A stretch of 64,000 nt of DNA from JAUWVG01 sp964633715 (GTDB taxonomy: Bacteria > Acidobacteriota > Aminicenantia > Aminicenantales > Aminicenantaceae). Numbering within the stretch: position 1 is the stretch's first letter; every line of letters starts with the position of its first letter. Where the stretch lies: assembly GCA_964633715.1 (NCBI GenBank), contig CAZWHQ010000001.1, positions 62,001 through 126,000 on the forward strand. Reading direction: 5' to 3'. The notes beneath the pieces are model-generated. The model made no database searches. It worked only from the letters and a program-made list of their open reading frames with translations, and was not told the DNA's origin. The translations under genes and the position numbers were made by a program. This document shows positions 1 through 8,726 of the stretch, piece by piece.

Positions 1-1619
1 ATCCAATTGTTCGGGTCGAGTAAAACAGTGGCGGGTCTTTCTGAAAGGGGGAAAGTATAGAAGTTGAATCTTTTGTCTACCCAAATTATTTTGTGAATGG
101 GCCCTGAGGAGAGATTTATCTGGAGTTCTATGGGCATTTTAAAGAGGGTGGAATCTTCGTGAAGCTGGTTGATAATGACAATAATTGACCCATCTTTATA
201 TCCCCAGGCAAATTGATAGGTGGGATATCCCGAACCATAAATCCATTGATCAAAAAACCAGTTTAAATCTTCTCCGTAAACTTGCTCACACACATAAATA
301 AAATCCTGTGTTGTGGCGTTGGCATAGGCAAAATCCAGCGCATATTTTCTCAATATCGCCCAAAATAAAGTATCCCCTACAACGTATCTCAACATGTGCA
401 GCACCCAAGCGGCCTTCTCATAAACGATTTCGCAGAAAAGGTGTCCTGAAGGGGGATTGTAGACCGGATGCTCCGGGCCCAAATGTTGAAAGTAAATATC
501 TTTAAAAACCTGCATCCGTCTTTGAAGGCCCAACGGTCCGGATAAGAATTCAAACCACAATGCGTCGGAATAGGTAGCAAATCCTTCATTGAGCCAGATA
601 TCATCCCAATCAGCCGGTGTTACCAAGTCTCCCCACCACTGATGGGCCAGTTCATGGGCCATTAACCAGTCATTCTGATGATCTCCCGTAATCGCTCTTG
701 CTGGGTAAGAGGTGATAGTCTGATGCTCCATTGCCGTTCCTTGGGGAATAGCAGCCATTCCATATTTTTCTTCTAAAAAGGGATATTCTCCAAAAAGCAA
801 TGAGTAGAATGTGATCATAGGAACTAGGATTGAAAAATCTATTAAGGCTTCGTTGAAATCCTCAGGATAGACGTAGTACAACACATCCATTGATTGGGTT
901 CCAGAGGAATAGTTGTCTGAGAAAGTAGAGTAGTTTGTACCGGCCACAGATATAAGATAAGTGGCGATGGGGGCATCTTCCTTCCAAAAATAAGTTATTG
1001 TCCCATCCTGGTTGATTTGGGAGTTGATTAAAATTCCGTTTGATGCGACAAAAATGTTTTGGGGGACACGGATTTTTATTTCCGCCGTGGCTTTATCCGA
1101 GGGATGGTCGAAGGATGGAAACCATTCTCTGGCTTCATTGGGTTCGTCCAAGCTCCAGAATATAGGCTGACCATTGTGTGTGGAAAAATTCAATCCAGCT
1201 TGTGGGAGTCCCGAGTAAAAGATCTCGACTTCAAACTCCTGGTTTATATTGGGCGGCTGCGCGAGAAAGATGGTCAAAAGATTTTCGGCATGTGTGAAGG
1301 CAAGTGCGGTTTGGGCCTGTTGTATTTGAGTGACGGTCATGGATGTAGACAGATGAAGAATGATCTGATTCAGGTTGTTGACCAGGCTTTTCGAAAGAAT
1401 TACGGCTTTTCCCCGGATACTTTTTGCTGTCATATTGATGGACCAGTCGAATTGATAATTGAGAACATCAAAATTGTGCTCAATAGACTCGAGAGGGATA
1501 GCCCTTAGGTCGGATCTTTGTACCCGTTTGTAAATAGTGTTGTCTTGAGAGCTAAGAGGAGAAAAGATGATGAAAAGTGATAAAAAGATAAAGAAAAAGA
1601 TACGTCTGTTCTTTATCAT
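1..1619 (-). CDS. M1 family zinc aminopeptidase, partial (C-terminus outside window)
   Basis: The frame is open from an ATG at 1619 to the window edge, giving 539 residues with no stop. An N-terminal hydrophobic signal peptide (about residues 4-24) suggests export. The middle of the protein carries the gluzincin motif HELAH followed after 18 residues by the third zinc ligand in NEGFATY, diagnostic of M1 aminopeptidases. The usual GAMEN substrate motif appears as a variant ending TAMEH, with its glutamate kept. It begins 21 bp after the serine hydrolase gene, so it is probably the last visible gene of the rdhA-rdhB-hydrolase operon. Predicted role: removal of N-terminal amino acids from peptides in the periplasm or outside the cell. 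The family call is firm; the substrate is unknown. Confidence 0.9.
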   Translation of the reverse strand, partial: MIKNRRIFFFIFLSLFIIFSPLSSQDNTIYKRVQRSDLRAIPLESIEHNFDVLNYQFDWSINMTAKSIRGKAVILSKSLVNNLNQIILHLSTSMTVTQIQQAQTALAFTHAENLLTIFLAQPPNINQEFEVEIFYSGLPQAGLNFSTHNGQPIFWSLDEPNEAREWFPSFDHPSDKATAEIKIRVPQNIFVASNGILINSQINQDGTITYFWKEDAPIATYLISVAGTNYSTFSDNYSSGTQSMDVLYYVYPEDFNEALIDFSILVPMITFYSLLFGEYPFLEEKYGMAAIPQGTAMEHQTITSYPARAITGDHQNDWLMAHELAHQWWGDLVTPADWDDIWLNEGFATYSDALWFEFLSGPLGLQRRMQVFKDIYFQHLGPEHPVYNPPSGHLFCEIVYEKAAWVLHMLRYVVGDTLFWAILRKYALDFAYANATTQDFIYVCEQVYGEDLNWFFDQWIYGSGYPTYQFAWGYKDGSIIVIINQLHEDSTLFKMPIELQINLSSGPIHKIIWVDKRFNFYTFPLSERPATVLLDPNNW

Positions 1620-1640
1620 GATAGTTTCAAATGATCTGAT

Positions 1641-3317
1641 CTATTTCTTGTAAAAACGAAGGTTTGTAACACGTCCGGCATTTACGATAAATGAGGTTAT
1701 CCGATCACGGTTGTCTCGAGAAAAAATAAGCCTTAAATTTCCGATCCTAAAAATATCCTTATAATTGGACTGTAGTGTACCAGAGGGGGCGTTTCTGTGT
1801 GTAAGGCGTAATCTGTTTTTAATGAACTCCATTCTGAAAGTTGTATCGAGTTCGTCGCTGAAGTATTCACCGGTATACTCTTCAAGTTCTTCTGCTTTAG
1901 GCTGTATGGGCACAAAAGATTTATATTTGAGGAGCGGGCTGCCTTCCTGAGTAATTTCAAGATTGTATGATTGATCTCCTTCAGTTTCTGTGAATTTCAG
2001 AATAATGACCTGGGAAATTCCGGTTACAAAAAATTCATCTTCTGATAAAGCTCCAAGAGTCAAGTTTTGTCCCGTCCCTGAAAACTGCAGATGGCCTTTG
2101 ACCAGTCTGACTCTATAGTATGCCCCTGAATCCGGATTTATAAAGTATCCTTCTTTTTCTTTAAGGGTTTTCTCCGGGAGTTCGATAGCTTTTAAATGTT
2201 TGACTTCAGTTTCGGGTTGTTCTGCTTGATAATAGTCGGAAAGATAAATGTCTGCGATGTTATAAGCCAAATTCGAGGGATTGACCGAGCTGAGATTGGA
2301 AAGGATAATTACAGAAAAATTTTGATCGGGGAAACGCGTTAGAGCTGACCTGTATCCCCCAAGAGCTCCGCCGTGTTCTTCGGTTTTTAGCCCTTTGTAG
2401 GTCCCTATATCAATGGCAAACGCATAGTCGAGTTCAGTGCCGTCGTTGAGTTGGCCTTTTGTGTGCATCAGATCATAAAGTTCCTTTCCACCGATTTTAT
2501 GGGAATAGAAATTTTGATCCCAGAGGAAAAGGTCTTCAATCGAAGTGAACAATCCTCCTGATCCAACATTGTCGAATGTAGAGATAAAATTTCTGAACTG
2601 CCCCTTTCCGGCAGAAAAATATCCTGTGGCGCGGTTTTTGATCAACTGCATATAGTCGTCATGGAAATGAGAATTATTCATACCCAACGGTTTAAAAATG
2701 AATTCATCGGCATATTCACGGAGTGTCTTTCCACTGGCCCGCTCGACAATAACTGACAGCATAAAATATCCCGAATTGCTGTAGAGGTGTTCCTCCCCAG
2801 GATTAAAATTGAGCTCTTTTTGACGGGCCAGTAAATTGAGGACGTCCTGCTCATGGTAGGTGCCGAAGTCGATGCCGGCGATACCAAGCAGTGTGAGATA
2901 GTCCCGCATTCCGGACGTATGGTGAATGAGATGCCTTACAGTAATGGGGGTTTCATATTCAGGAATTTCCGGGACGAATTTCCGAATATCGTCATCGAGG
3001 GAGAGTTTACCTTGAATGGCCAACAGACCGATGCAGGCCGAAACAAACTGTTTGGAGACGGAACCGATGTAGAATATTGATTGAGGGCTTATAGGGACAT
3101 CTAGTTCAAGATTGGCCATCCCATAACCACGAGTGTAAATTATTCTTCCGTTTTGGATGATAGCAAGAGCACAGCCTGGAGAATCCAATTTATCCCATTG
3201 GGCAAAAAGAGCATCGACCTTATCTGTTTTTTCATCGGAAAAAGCCAATGAAATACAAATGGCTAAAATGAATATCCACAGGAATGCCTTTGATCTAAAC
3301 TGGTTTTTTTTATTCAT
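1641..3317 (-). CDS. beta-lactamase-family serine hydrolase, exported
   Basis: A 558-residue protein with an N-terminal signal peptide. The class C beta-lactamase/DD-peptidase fold (PF00144) is indicated by the SxxK nucleophile motif in GSVSKQF near residue 87, a tyrosine motif YSNSGY, and an HGG triad in EHGGALGGY. A C-terminal beta-rich region of about 180 residues follows, as in many esterase or D-aminopeptidase-like members. The ATG at 3317 is chosen over an adjacent TTG because GAGAGGA lies at the right distance upstream. It sits 9 bp behind rdhB and 21 bp before the M1 peptidase, so it is probably co-transcribed. The actual substrate (peptide, ester or peptidoglycan stem) cannot be told from sequence. 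Confidence 0.88.
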   Translation of the reverse strand: MNKKNQFRSKAFLWIFILAICISLAFSDEKTDKVDALFAQWDKLDSPGCALAIIQNGRIIYTRGYGMANLELDVPISPQSIFYIGSVSKQFVSACIGLLAIQGKLSLDDDIRKFVPEIPEYETPITVRHLIHHTSGMRDYLTLLGIAGIDFGTYHEQDVLNLLARQKELNFNPGEEHLYSNSGYFMLSVIVERASGKTLREYADEFIFKPLGMNNSHFHDDYMQLIKNRATGYFSAGKGQFRNFISTFDNVGSGGLFTSIEDLFLWDQNFYSHKIGGKELYDLMHTKGQLNDGTELDYAFAIDIGTYKGLKTEEHGGALGGYRSALTRFPDQNFSVIILSNLSSVNPSNLAYNIADIYLSDYYQAEQPETEVKHLKAIELPEKTLKEKEGYFINPDSGAYYRVRLVKGHLQFSGTGQNLTLGALSEDEFFVTGISQVIILKFTETEGDQSYNLEITQEGSPLLKYKSFVPIQPKAEELEEYTGEYFSDELDTTFRMEFIKNRLRLTHRNAPSGTLQSNYKDIFRIGNLRLIFSRDNRDRITSFIVNAGRVTNLRFYKK

Positions 3318-3326
3318 CAAATCCTC

Positions 3327-3617
3327 TCATTGAGATTTTCCTTTAACGATTCTCCATAATCCTACAGCGGAAATGATTGTGATGAGGCCAAAGATGATTC
3401 CTCCAAACAGAGCCGCATTCGCTTCTCCTTCTCCGAGGCTTGTCCCAACAAAGGCCAATGTAAAACCGAACAGCACGATCCAGACCACGAGGAGAATCCA
3501 CTTCCAAAAAGACATGATGTATCCATGGTCCTCAGCCCAGAATTTAAATGCAATAATAAACAAACAGCTAAATATCCCCTCTAAAAACCAAAAGAATCCG
3601 CTCGTAAAAAACTGCAT
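3327..3617 (-). CDS. rdhB: reductive dehalogenase membrane anchor (RdhB-like)
   Basis: A 96-residue, very hydrophobic protein with three predicted membrane helices (about residues 8-25, 38-58 and 69-90). Between helices 2 and 3 lies GEGEANAA, which resembles the conserved acidic EGE motif of PceB/CprB/RdhB anchors. It follows rdhA by 12 bp and has a strong Shine-Dalgarno (AAAGGAGG), as is usual for rdhAB pairs. Predicted role: holding the exported corrinoid/Fe-S catalytic subunit at the outer face of the cytoplasmic membrane. Length and topology match the family. Sequence alone would be weak evidence, but the position directly behind rdhA makes the call good. Confidence 0.82.
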   Translation of the reverse strand: MQFFTSGFFWFLEGIFSCLFIIAFKFWAEDHGYIMSFWKWILLVVWIVLFGFTLAFVGTSLGEGEANAALFGGIIFGLITIISAVGLWRIVKGKSQ

Positions 3618-3629
3618 ATTTCGCCTCCT

Positions 3630-5084
3630 TTAAAACTCGATAAAATCCTCGCTCCGCAGCCACCATGGAGGTTTTCTATAGGATGCGTTCTCTCCACCCA
3701 GGGAGGGGATATAATAGTTTTGTGGATCCGGTCCTGGATAGAAGCGTTTCTGTAAAGCCGTAAGAACTGTGTCCGAGATTCCGGTGGGATCATTCATGGT
3801 CACATCACGCGCGGTTTTGTGGAGCCAGTTGGCCTTTCGTGTGTAAGGGCATACGGCGACACAGATTCTGCAGCCCATGCTCCCCAGGGTGGAATCCCAG
3901 AAATTGAGGCATTTGGCCGTATCCAGTTTGTATCTCAAATACCCTCTCACTTCCTCCTTGTCTCCCATCGAAATGGCTCCGCTGGGACAGTTTTCTGCAC
4001 AGATTTTGCATTTCATGCAAAACCGCTGCACCCCGAAGTCAATCGGTTTATCCGGTTTTAATGGAAGGTTTGTGGTGATAACCGCCGGCCTAAAATTGCT
4101 CCCCAATTCAGGAGTGATGACAATGGAGGGCCGGCCCTGTTCTCCCAGGCCGGCATCGATCACTATTGGAGGGACCATAAGGTCATAATCTGTCCCTGGA
4201 GTATGGGGCCGTGCAGCATATCCCAGCTGCTTGATAAAAAAGGCCACACGAAAAGCTATAATTCTCGACCGGGAATAGGCGTCGTTTGAAGTGCCGTAAT
4301 TGGGATTAGCGTACATGGGATCCCAGGACATTGGAGAACCCACAACAATGGCATACTGCCAGTGTTTAGGAATCTCGATTTCTTGATTTGGTTCAAATCC
4401 TCTTCCGCGCATAGGATAGAGATAAACCCAATCGGGATTTAACTTGGCGATGCCTACCAGAGTCGATCCCAACTCATGGGAGATTTTCTTGATCAGTTTG
4501 GATGATCTCTCAGGACTTTTCATTTTTAGAGGCTCAACAGGTTTTCCTGTTCTCCGGTTTATACGAAAGTCGGTTTCTTCCGGCGGGCGGTTGATGCGCG
4601 ATGGAGAGACTGCGCCCATCGCATTTGACCATGCCATCGCTAGAGTGAATGGATCTCCATACTTCTGCATGTCCGCTCGCTGTTTGGGTGCAATTTCCTT
4701 CATATCATAGAGATCCAGTTCCAAATCCTGAGGATTTTTGCGGTAGTAATCCTGGAGAATTGGGCTTAATCCATCGATTCCGGTTTCATCCCGCCACTGC
4801 ATCTGGAAAGAGGATCTTCTGGAAAAGATCACTTCTGTACGTGCATCGGCTCTTTTTGTGGGGCCGACTTTCTGGTAGTGGGGTTTATCTACACTCCATC
4901 TTTTTCGGTTAAAAAATTGTTGAGCCCCTTCGTGTGTTTCCCATCCTGTATATGATTCCGGATCTTTGCCAGATTGATAGCCGAAAAAACCCATACCCGC
5001 ACCACCTAAAACAGCACTTCCTGCTCCGGCCCTTTTGAGAAACTGACGTCGGTTGATTGTTTTTTTTGATTTATTTTCAACCAT
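3630..5084 (-). CDS. rdhA: reductive dehalogenase catalytic subunit (RdhA)
   Basis: A 484-residue protein, the usual RdhA length. It starts with a Tat signal (NRRQFLKRAG, residues 11-20, then a hydrophobic stretch). The C-terminal part has two ferredoxin-type motifs: C356-x2-C359-x2-C362-x3-C366-P and C392-x12-C405-x2-C408-x3-C412-P. The segment GLGEQGR...PELG...TTNLPL (about residues 312-342) and the ending CPYTRKANWLH are typical of RdhA. Known members carry a cobamide and two 4Fe-4S clusters and remove halogen from organohalides; a corrinoid-binding DxHxxG motif is absent, as expected for this family. Start ATG has an AAAAGGAG ribosome site. A sigma70-like promoter lies at 5157-5185. The halogenated substrate is unknown; no MarR/LuxR-type rdh regulator is adjacent. 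Confidence 0.92.
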   Translation of the reverse strand: MVENKSKKTINRRQFLKRAGAGSAVLGGAGMGFFGYQSGKDPESYTGWETHEGAQQFFNRKRWSVDKPHYQKVGPTKRADARTEVIFSRRSSFQMQWRDETGIDGLSPILQDYYRKNPQDLELDLYDMKEIAPKQRADMQKYGDPFTLAMAWSNAMGAVSPSRINRPPEETDFRINRRTGKPVEPLKMKSPERSSKLIKKISHELGSTLVGIAKLNPDWVYLYPMRGRGFEPNQEIEIPKHWQYAIVVGSPMSWDPMYANPNYGTSNDAYSRSRIIAFRVAFFIKQLGYAARPHTPGTDYDLMVPPIVIDAGLGEQGRPSIVITPELGSNFRPAVITTNLPLKPDKPIDFGVQRFCMKCKICAENCPSGAISMGDKEEVRGYLRYKLDTAKCLNFWDSTLGSMGCRICVAVCPYTRKANWLHKTARDVTMNDPTGISDTVLTALQKRFYPGPDPQNYYIPSLGGENASYRKPPWWLRSEDFIEF

Positions 5085-5156
5085 ATTGGCTCCTTTTAAC
5101 TGAGCTTTAAAAATAAGTGTTTTTTAAAAAGATGGCTTTCCCTTAAAAGATAAAAA

Positions 5157-5185
5157 GATATATCACAGGCATTAAATCAAGTCAA
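5157..5185 (-). promoter_or_regulatory. candidate sigma70 promoter for the rdhA operon
   Basis: On the minus strand TTGACT (5185-5180) and TATATC (5162-5157) are separated by 17 bp, about 70 bp before the rdhA start. The -35 region continues as TTGACTTGATTTAA, of which only the left half matches an FNR/HcpR-type TTGAC-N4-GTCAA site, so control by such a regulator is no more than possible. Confidence 0.5.
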
Positions 5186-5220
5186 AAAATGACTGGGAAG
5201 AGGTGACTGTCAATTTATGA

Positions 5221-6714
5221 TTATAATCTGGGGGAACGCTCTTCTTCTTTGTCAAGAATCGCTGGAATTCTTCCTGCAGCACGAATTCCTTTTCCGATTA
5301 TTTCCCCGTCACCCAGATCTTCCCGAACTCTCTCTCCAAAAGCCTGGAGTTTTTTAACGATCTCGGGATATTTTTCTGCCACATTATATATTTCGCCGAT
5401 ATCTGCTTCAAGATCATAGAGCTCTAAACCTGTTTCACCTCTAGCATAGGGGCCGTTTAGTCCGTCCATACCTGGATCTACTCCTTCATAAGAGCGGTAG
5501 CTATGGGGAAAATGCAGTTTCCACCTTCCCATCCGGACACACTGGAGCTGTTTGCCGTAGTAGTAGATCATGTTTTCCCTGGGATTGGCATTGTCCTCGC
5601 CCCTTAAAAGAGGCAGGATATCGACACCATCAATCCGTTTTAATGGAAGCGGAGCACTTGCTATTGAAGCGAGAGTGGGCAGCACATCCATGGTGGCTGC
5701 CATCTTGTGACATTCCGAACCAGGAGCTACAACCCCCGGCCATTTAATGATGCAGGGAACTCTGACACCCCCCTCCCATGACGTTCCTTTTCCTTCCCGG
5801 AATGGCCCTGCCGAACCCGCATGATTCCCGAAATTGAGCCAAGGCCCGTTATCGCTGGTGTACATTATAAACGTATTTTCTTCAAGTCCGTGTTTCTGAA
5901 GGGTTTTTACGATCTCGCCCACCGACCAGTCGATTTCCATCATCACATCTCCATACAGTCCTTGTTCGCTTTTTCCCCTAAATCGGTTGGACACACCAAG
6001 AGGGACATGGACCATGGAATGGGGCACGTAGAGAAAAAATGGACGGTCTTTATTCTTTTCTATAAACTGCACAGCTCTTTGTGTGTATAAAGTGGTTAAG
6101 TTGTCCTGATCGTTCATGGATTCGACTCTGGCAACGACATTATTTCCATCGATTAGAGGAGGCCATGGATGTTTAGCCTTGTTATGTCCTTCAGGTGCCA
6201 TTTGGCCGTTGTAATCTATGGGCCACATATCGTTGGAGTAGGGGAGACCAAAGTATTCATCAAATCCGTGCTGAAGCGGCAGGAAAGGTTGACGGTGGCC
6301 GAGGTGCCATTTCCCGAACACACCACATGTGTATCCCTTTTTTTTCAGCACGTCGGCGATGGTTTCTTCCTCTTGATTCAGTCCATGTTTCGCCTGGGGT
6401 CCAAGGGCTCCAAGGATGCTGACGCGGTTGGGATAACAGCCGGTCAAAAGCGCTGCTCGTGAAGCACTGCAGACCGCCTGAGCTACATAAAAGCTAGTGA
6501 AACGCATTCCTTGAGAAGCCAAGCGGTCAATATGAGGTGTGGAAAAATCCTTGGCTCCATAACACCCCAGATCCGCATATCCCTGGTCATCGGTGAAGAT
6601 AATCACAAAATTCGGAGGTCGTTTTGTCGATTGAGAACAGAGCCCCAAGGACAGGGCCGCTGATCCCAATCCCAGAGCTTTTAAAAAATCCCTTCTTTTT
6701 AATCTATTCGGCAT
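5221..6714 (-). CDS. sulfatase, type I, formylglycine-dependent, Tat-type leader
   Basis: A 497-residue alkaline-phosphatase-superfamily sulfatase. The leader LKRRDFLKALG followed by a hydrophobic stretch looks like a Tat signal. Metal-binding aspartates are seen in FTDDQGYADLG. The activation signature VCSASRAALLTG (C-x-S-x-R-xxx-TG) has a cysteine for conversion to formylglycine. SDNGPW and GGVRVP motifs of arylsulfatases are also present. Hydrolysis of sulfate esters on carbohydrates or aryl compounds in the periplasm is inferred. It lies 10 bp behind lctP and 136 bp before rdhA. No anaerobic sulfatase-maturating enzyme is seen in this window, so maturation must be encoded elsewhere. Confidence 0.92.
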   Translation of the reverse strand: MPNRLKRRDFLKALGLGSAALSLGLCSQSTKRPPNFVIIFTDDQGYADLGCYGAKDFSTPHIDRLASQGMRFTSFYVAQAVCSASRAALLTGCYPNRVSILGALGPQAKHGLNQEEETIADVLKKKGYTCGVFGKWHLGHRQPFLPLQHGFDEYFGLPYSNDMWPIDYNGQMAPEGHNKAKHPWPPLIDGNNVVARVESMNDQDNLTTLYTQRAVQFIEKNKDRPFFLYVPHSMVHVPLGVSNRFRGKSEQGLYGDVMMEIDWSVGEIVKTLQKHGLEENTFIMYTSDNGPWLNFGNHAGSAGPFREGKGTSWEGGVRVPCIIKWPGVVAPGSECHKMAATMDVLPTLASIASAPLPLKRIDGVDILPLLRGEDNANPRENMIYYYGKQLQCVRMGRWKLHFPHSYRSYEGVDPGMDGLNGPYARGETGLELYDLEADIGEIYNVAEKYPEIVKKLQAFGERVREDLGDGEIIGKGIRAAGRIPAILDKEEERSPRL

Positions 6715-6724
6715 CGATCCCTCC

Positions 6725-8395
6725 TTAAAGTCTAAATCCTATTTTAAGAAGAAAAAAGCCAATCAGAGCTGCGGCAATAAGATAATAGGTCATCGGGATT
6801 AGGGTTTTCCGGATGATAGGACCTTCTTTTCCCGATAAACCGACGACGGCTGAGGCGGCCACGACATTGTGGACACAGATCATATTACCGGCAGCTCCTC
6901 CTACGGCCTGCAGGGCCACGATAATGCTGGGGAAAAGCCCGATCTTTAAAGCCGTTGTGAACTGAAAGAGAGAAAACATCATATTGCTGAATGTGTTGCT
7001 TCCTGCGATAAACGCTCCCATAGCACCGATGACCGCGGCAAAAGCGGTCCAACCCTGGCCGACAAGGACGGCGGCTCCGGAAGCCAGTGTGACCGGCATT
7101 TTGTCCAAACCGCCGGGCACTCCGCTGTTGATGAATACTTTCACCATTGGAACCGCAAATCCCAGTGCAATAGCGGGGCCCAAAAGAATTCTAAAGGATT
7201 TCTTGGCCGCCCTGTTAAAATTGTGCTTTGGAATTTTATGGAGAAATAGAGTCAGGATTCCGACGACGATAAACAGGAATCCCGGGAGATAAATAGGTTG
7301 AAAACTTGAGCTGATAGAAGTCTGAAAAATATTGGTCCATTTTAAAGTGACAGATGCCAAAATCTTAGTCAGCGGACTCCAAAGACGGCTGATGAGGAGA
7401 AATAAGGCGATAAGAACATAGGGCATCCAGGCCCGGACAATGCTCATTTTTGGATTTTCTTCTGAGTCTGCTTCGACAGTCTGTCCGTTCCATTCTTTGG
7501 GCCAGGTTGTTTTTGGTGCAAAATCCCATGTGTCTTTTGGAAGTAAAAATCCTATTTTAGCTAGAGGGACCACAATGGCCAGCCCAACAAGGGAACCAAC
7601 CAAAGAAGGAAATTCAGGTCCTAAAAATACTCCGGTGAGAGTGTAGGGGACAGTAAAGCAGAGACCGGAAAATAGAGCAAAAGGCAAAATGGACAGCCCA
7701 TCTTTCCAGCTTTTTTTTGGACCAAAAAATCGGGTCATCATCATCACAAGGACAAGCGGAATCAATATCCCAACAATTCCATGAATAAGCGCCACATAGC
7801 CGCCGATACCCTTCAAGAAGGGCAAAAAATTGAGATTTTGAGTCTGAAGGTAGCTCATCACCTCAGGTTGTCCGCTTAATCCCGTGTTGACACCTATAAG
7901 GATGGGAGTGCCGATGGCACCAAAAGAAACCGGAGTGCTCTGGATAATCAAAGACACCATCACGGCCCCCATTGCAGGAAAGCCTATGGCCACGAGAAGG
8001 GGGGCAGCGACCGCTGCCGGCGTTCCGAATCCCGCAGAGCCCTCAATAAATGATCCGAAGAGAAAGGCAATGATTATGGCTTGTACACGGCGGTCGGGAG
8101 AGATGAGATACATGCTGTGCCGTATGGTTGATATGGCACCACTCTCCTGCAGCAGATTGAGCAGGAAAATTGCGCCAATGATAATGTACAGAATCGAAGC
8201 GGCCGTGATCAGCCCGTCCACGGAGGCGGCCGAAATCTGGGCCAGAGGGACCTTCCAAACCAAAAAAGCAAGGAGACATGTGACAAGATAGGCCAGAGGC
8301 ATAGCTTTGGTTGCCGGTTTTCGGAGCAGCACAATGAGAATAAATACAACCAATATGGGAAAAAGAGCAAGAAAAGCCAAAACACCTAAACTCAT
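6725..8395 (-). CDS. lctP: L-lactate permease family transporter
   Basis: A 556-residue polytopic membrane protein with about 12-14 hydrophobic segments. The pattern of LctP/GlcA permeases is visible: the segment GSFIEGSAGFGTPAAVAAP, and near the C-terminus GGAAGNMICVHNVVAASA. Known members carry lactate or glycolate with protons. It heads a minus-strand unit with the sulfatase 10 bp downstream and is divergent from the SSS symporter unit starting at 8524. Lactate uptake as electron donor would fit an anaerobic respirer with a reductive dehalogenase, but that link is inference. Confidence 0.93.
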   Translation of the reverse strand: MSLGVLAFLALFPILVVFILIVLLRKPATKAMPLAYLVTCLLAFLVWKVPLAQISAASVDGLITAASILYIIIGAIFLLNLLQESGAISTIRHSMYLISPDRRVQAIIIAFLFGSFIEGSAGFGTPAAVAAPLLVAIGFPAMGAVMVSLIIQSTPVSFGAIGTPILIGVNTGLSGQPEVMSYLQTQNLNFLPFLKGIGGYVALIHGIVGILIPLVLVMMMTRFFGPKKSWKDGLSILPFALFSGLCFTVPYTLTGVFLGPEFPSLVGSLVGLAIVVPLAKIGFLLPKDTWDFAPKTTWPKEWNGQTVEADSEENPKMSIVRAWMPYVLIALFLLISRLWSPLTKILASVTLKWTNIFQTSISSSFQPIYLPGFLFIVVGILTLFLHKIPKHNFNRAAKKSFRILLGPAIALGFAVPMVKVFINSGVPGGLDKMPVTLASGAAVLVGQGWTAFAAVIGAMGAFIAGSNTFSNMMFSLFQFTTALKIGLFPSIIVALQAVGGAAGNMICVHNVVAASAVVGLSGKEGPIIRKTLIPMTYYLIAAALIGFFLLKIGFRL

Positions 8396-8523
8396 GCAGC
8401 TATCCTTTGGTTCTTCAGTTTCCCGAATCTTATAAATTCTATGCTTCAGATGTCAACTTTGACTTAAGAGACACCCTATGTTATAGACAACCTTACCTGG
8501 ATTATTCCAGAGCTGATTTGGAG

Positions 8524-8721
8524 ATGAACATTCTGCCTCTTGTCTACCAATTCGTTATCGGCGGTTTTATCTTTTTTATCGGTTTTGTCCTTTCCTGGAA
8601 GTCTGGCGACTATTCAAAAAAAAGAAAAAATGATCGTCTCGTTTCCCTCTACATGATTTTTGGCTTTTTTTTCTACCTTGTTGTCCAGGTCATCTGGCAC
8701 ATTCTCGCGAGTGCAAAATAA
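8524..8721 (+). CDS. small two-helix membrane protein, probable symporter accessory protein
   Basis: A 65-residue protein from the ATG at 8524 (preceded by a weak GGAG). The frame is open further upstream to 8407, but that part is hydrophilic and lacks a ribosome site, so the shorter form is preferred. Two hydrophobic helices (about residues 5-24 and 43-62) flank a basic loop (KSGDYSKKRKNDR). It ends 5 bp before the SSS symporter start and is almost surely co-translated with it. Small membrane partners next to SSS transporters are known (DUF485, DUF4212, YhdT types); I cannot place this one in a named family. Confidence 0.6.
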   Translation: MNILPLVYQFVIGGFIFFIGFVLSWKSGDYSKKRKNDRLVSLYMIFGFFFYLVVQVIWHILASAK

Positions 8722-8726
8722 GTCCT

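Noticed and set aside
1059..1508. 149-codon plus-strand ORF inside the M1 peptidase region
   Set aside because: It is antisense to the M1 peptidase coding sequence, whose motifs are unambiguous.
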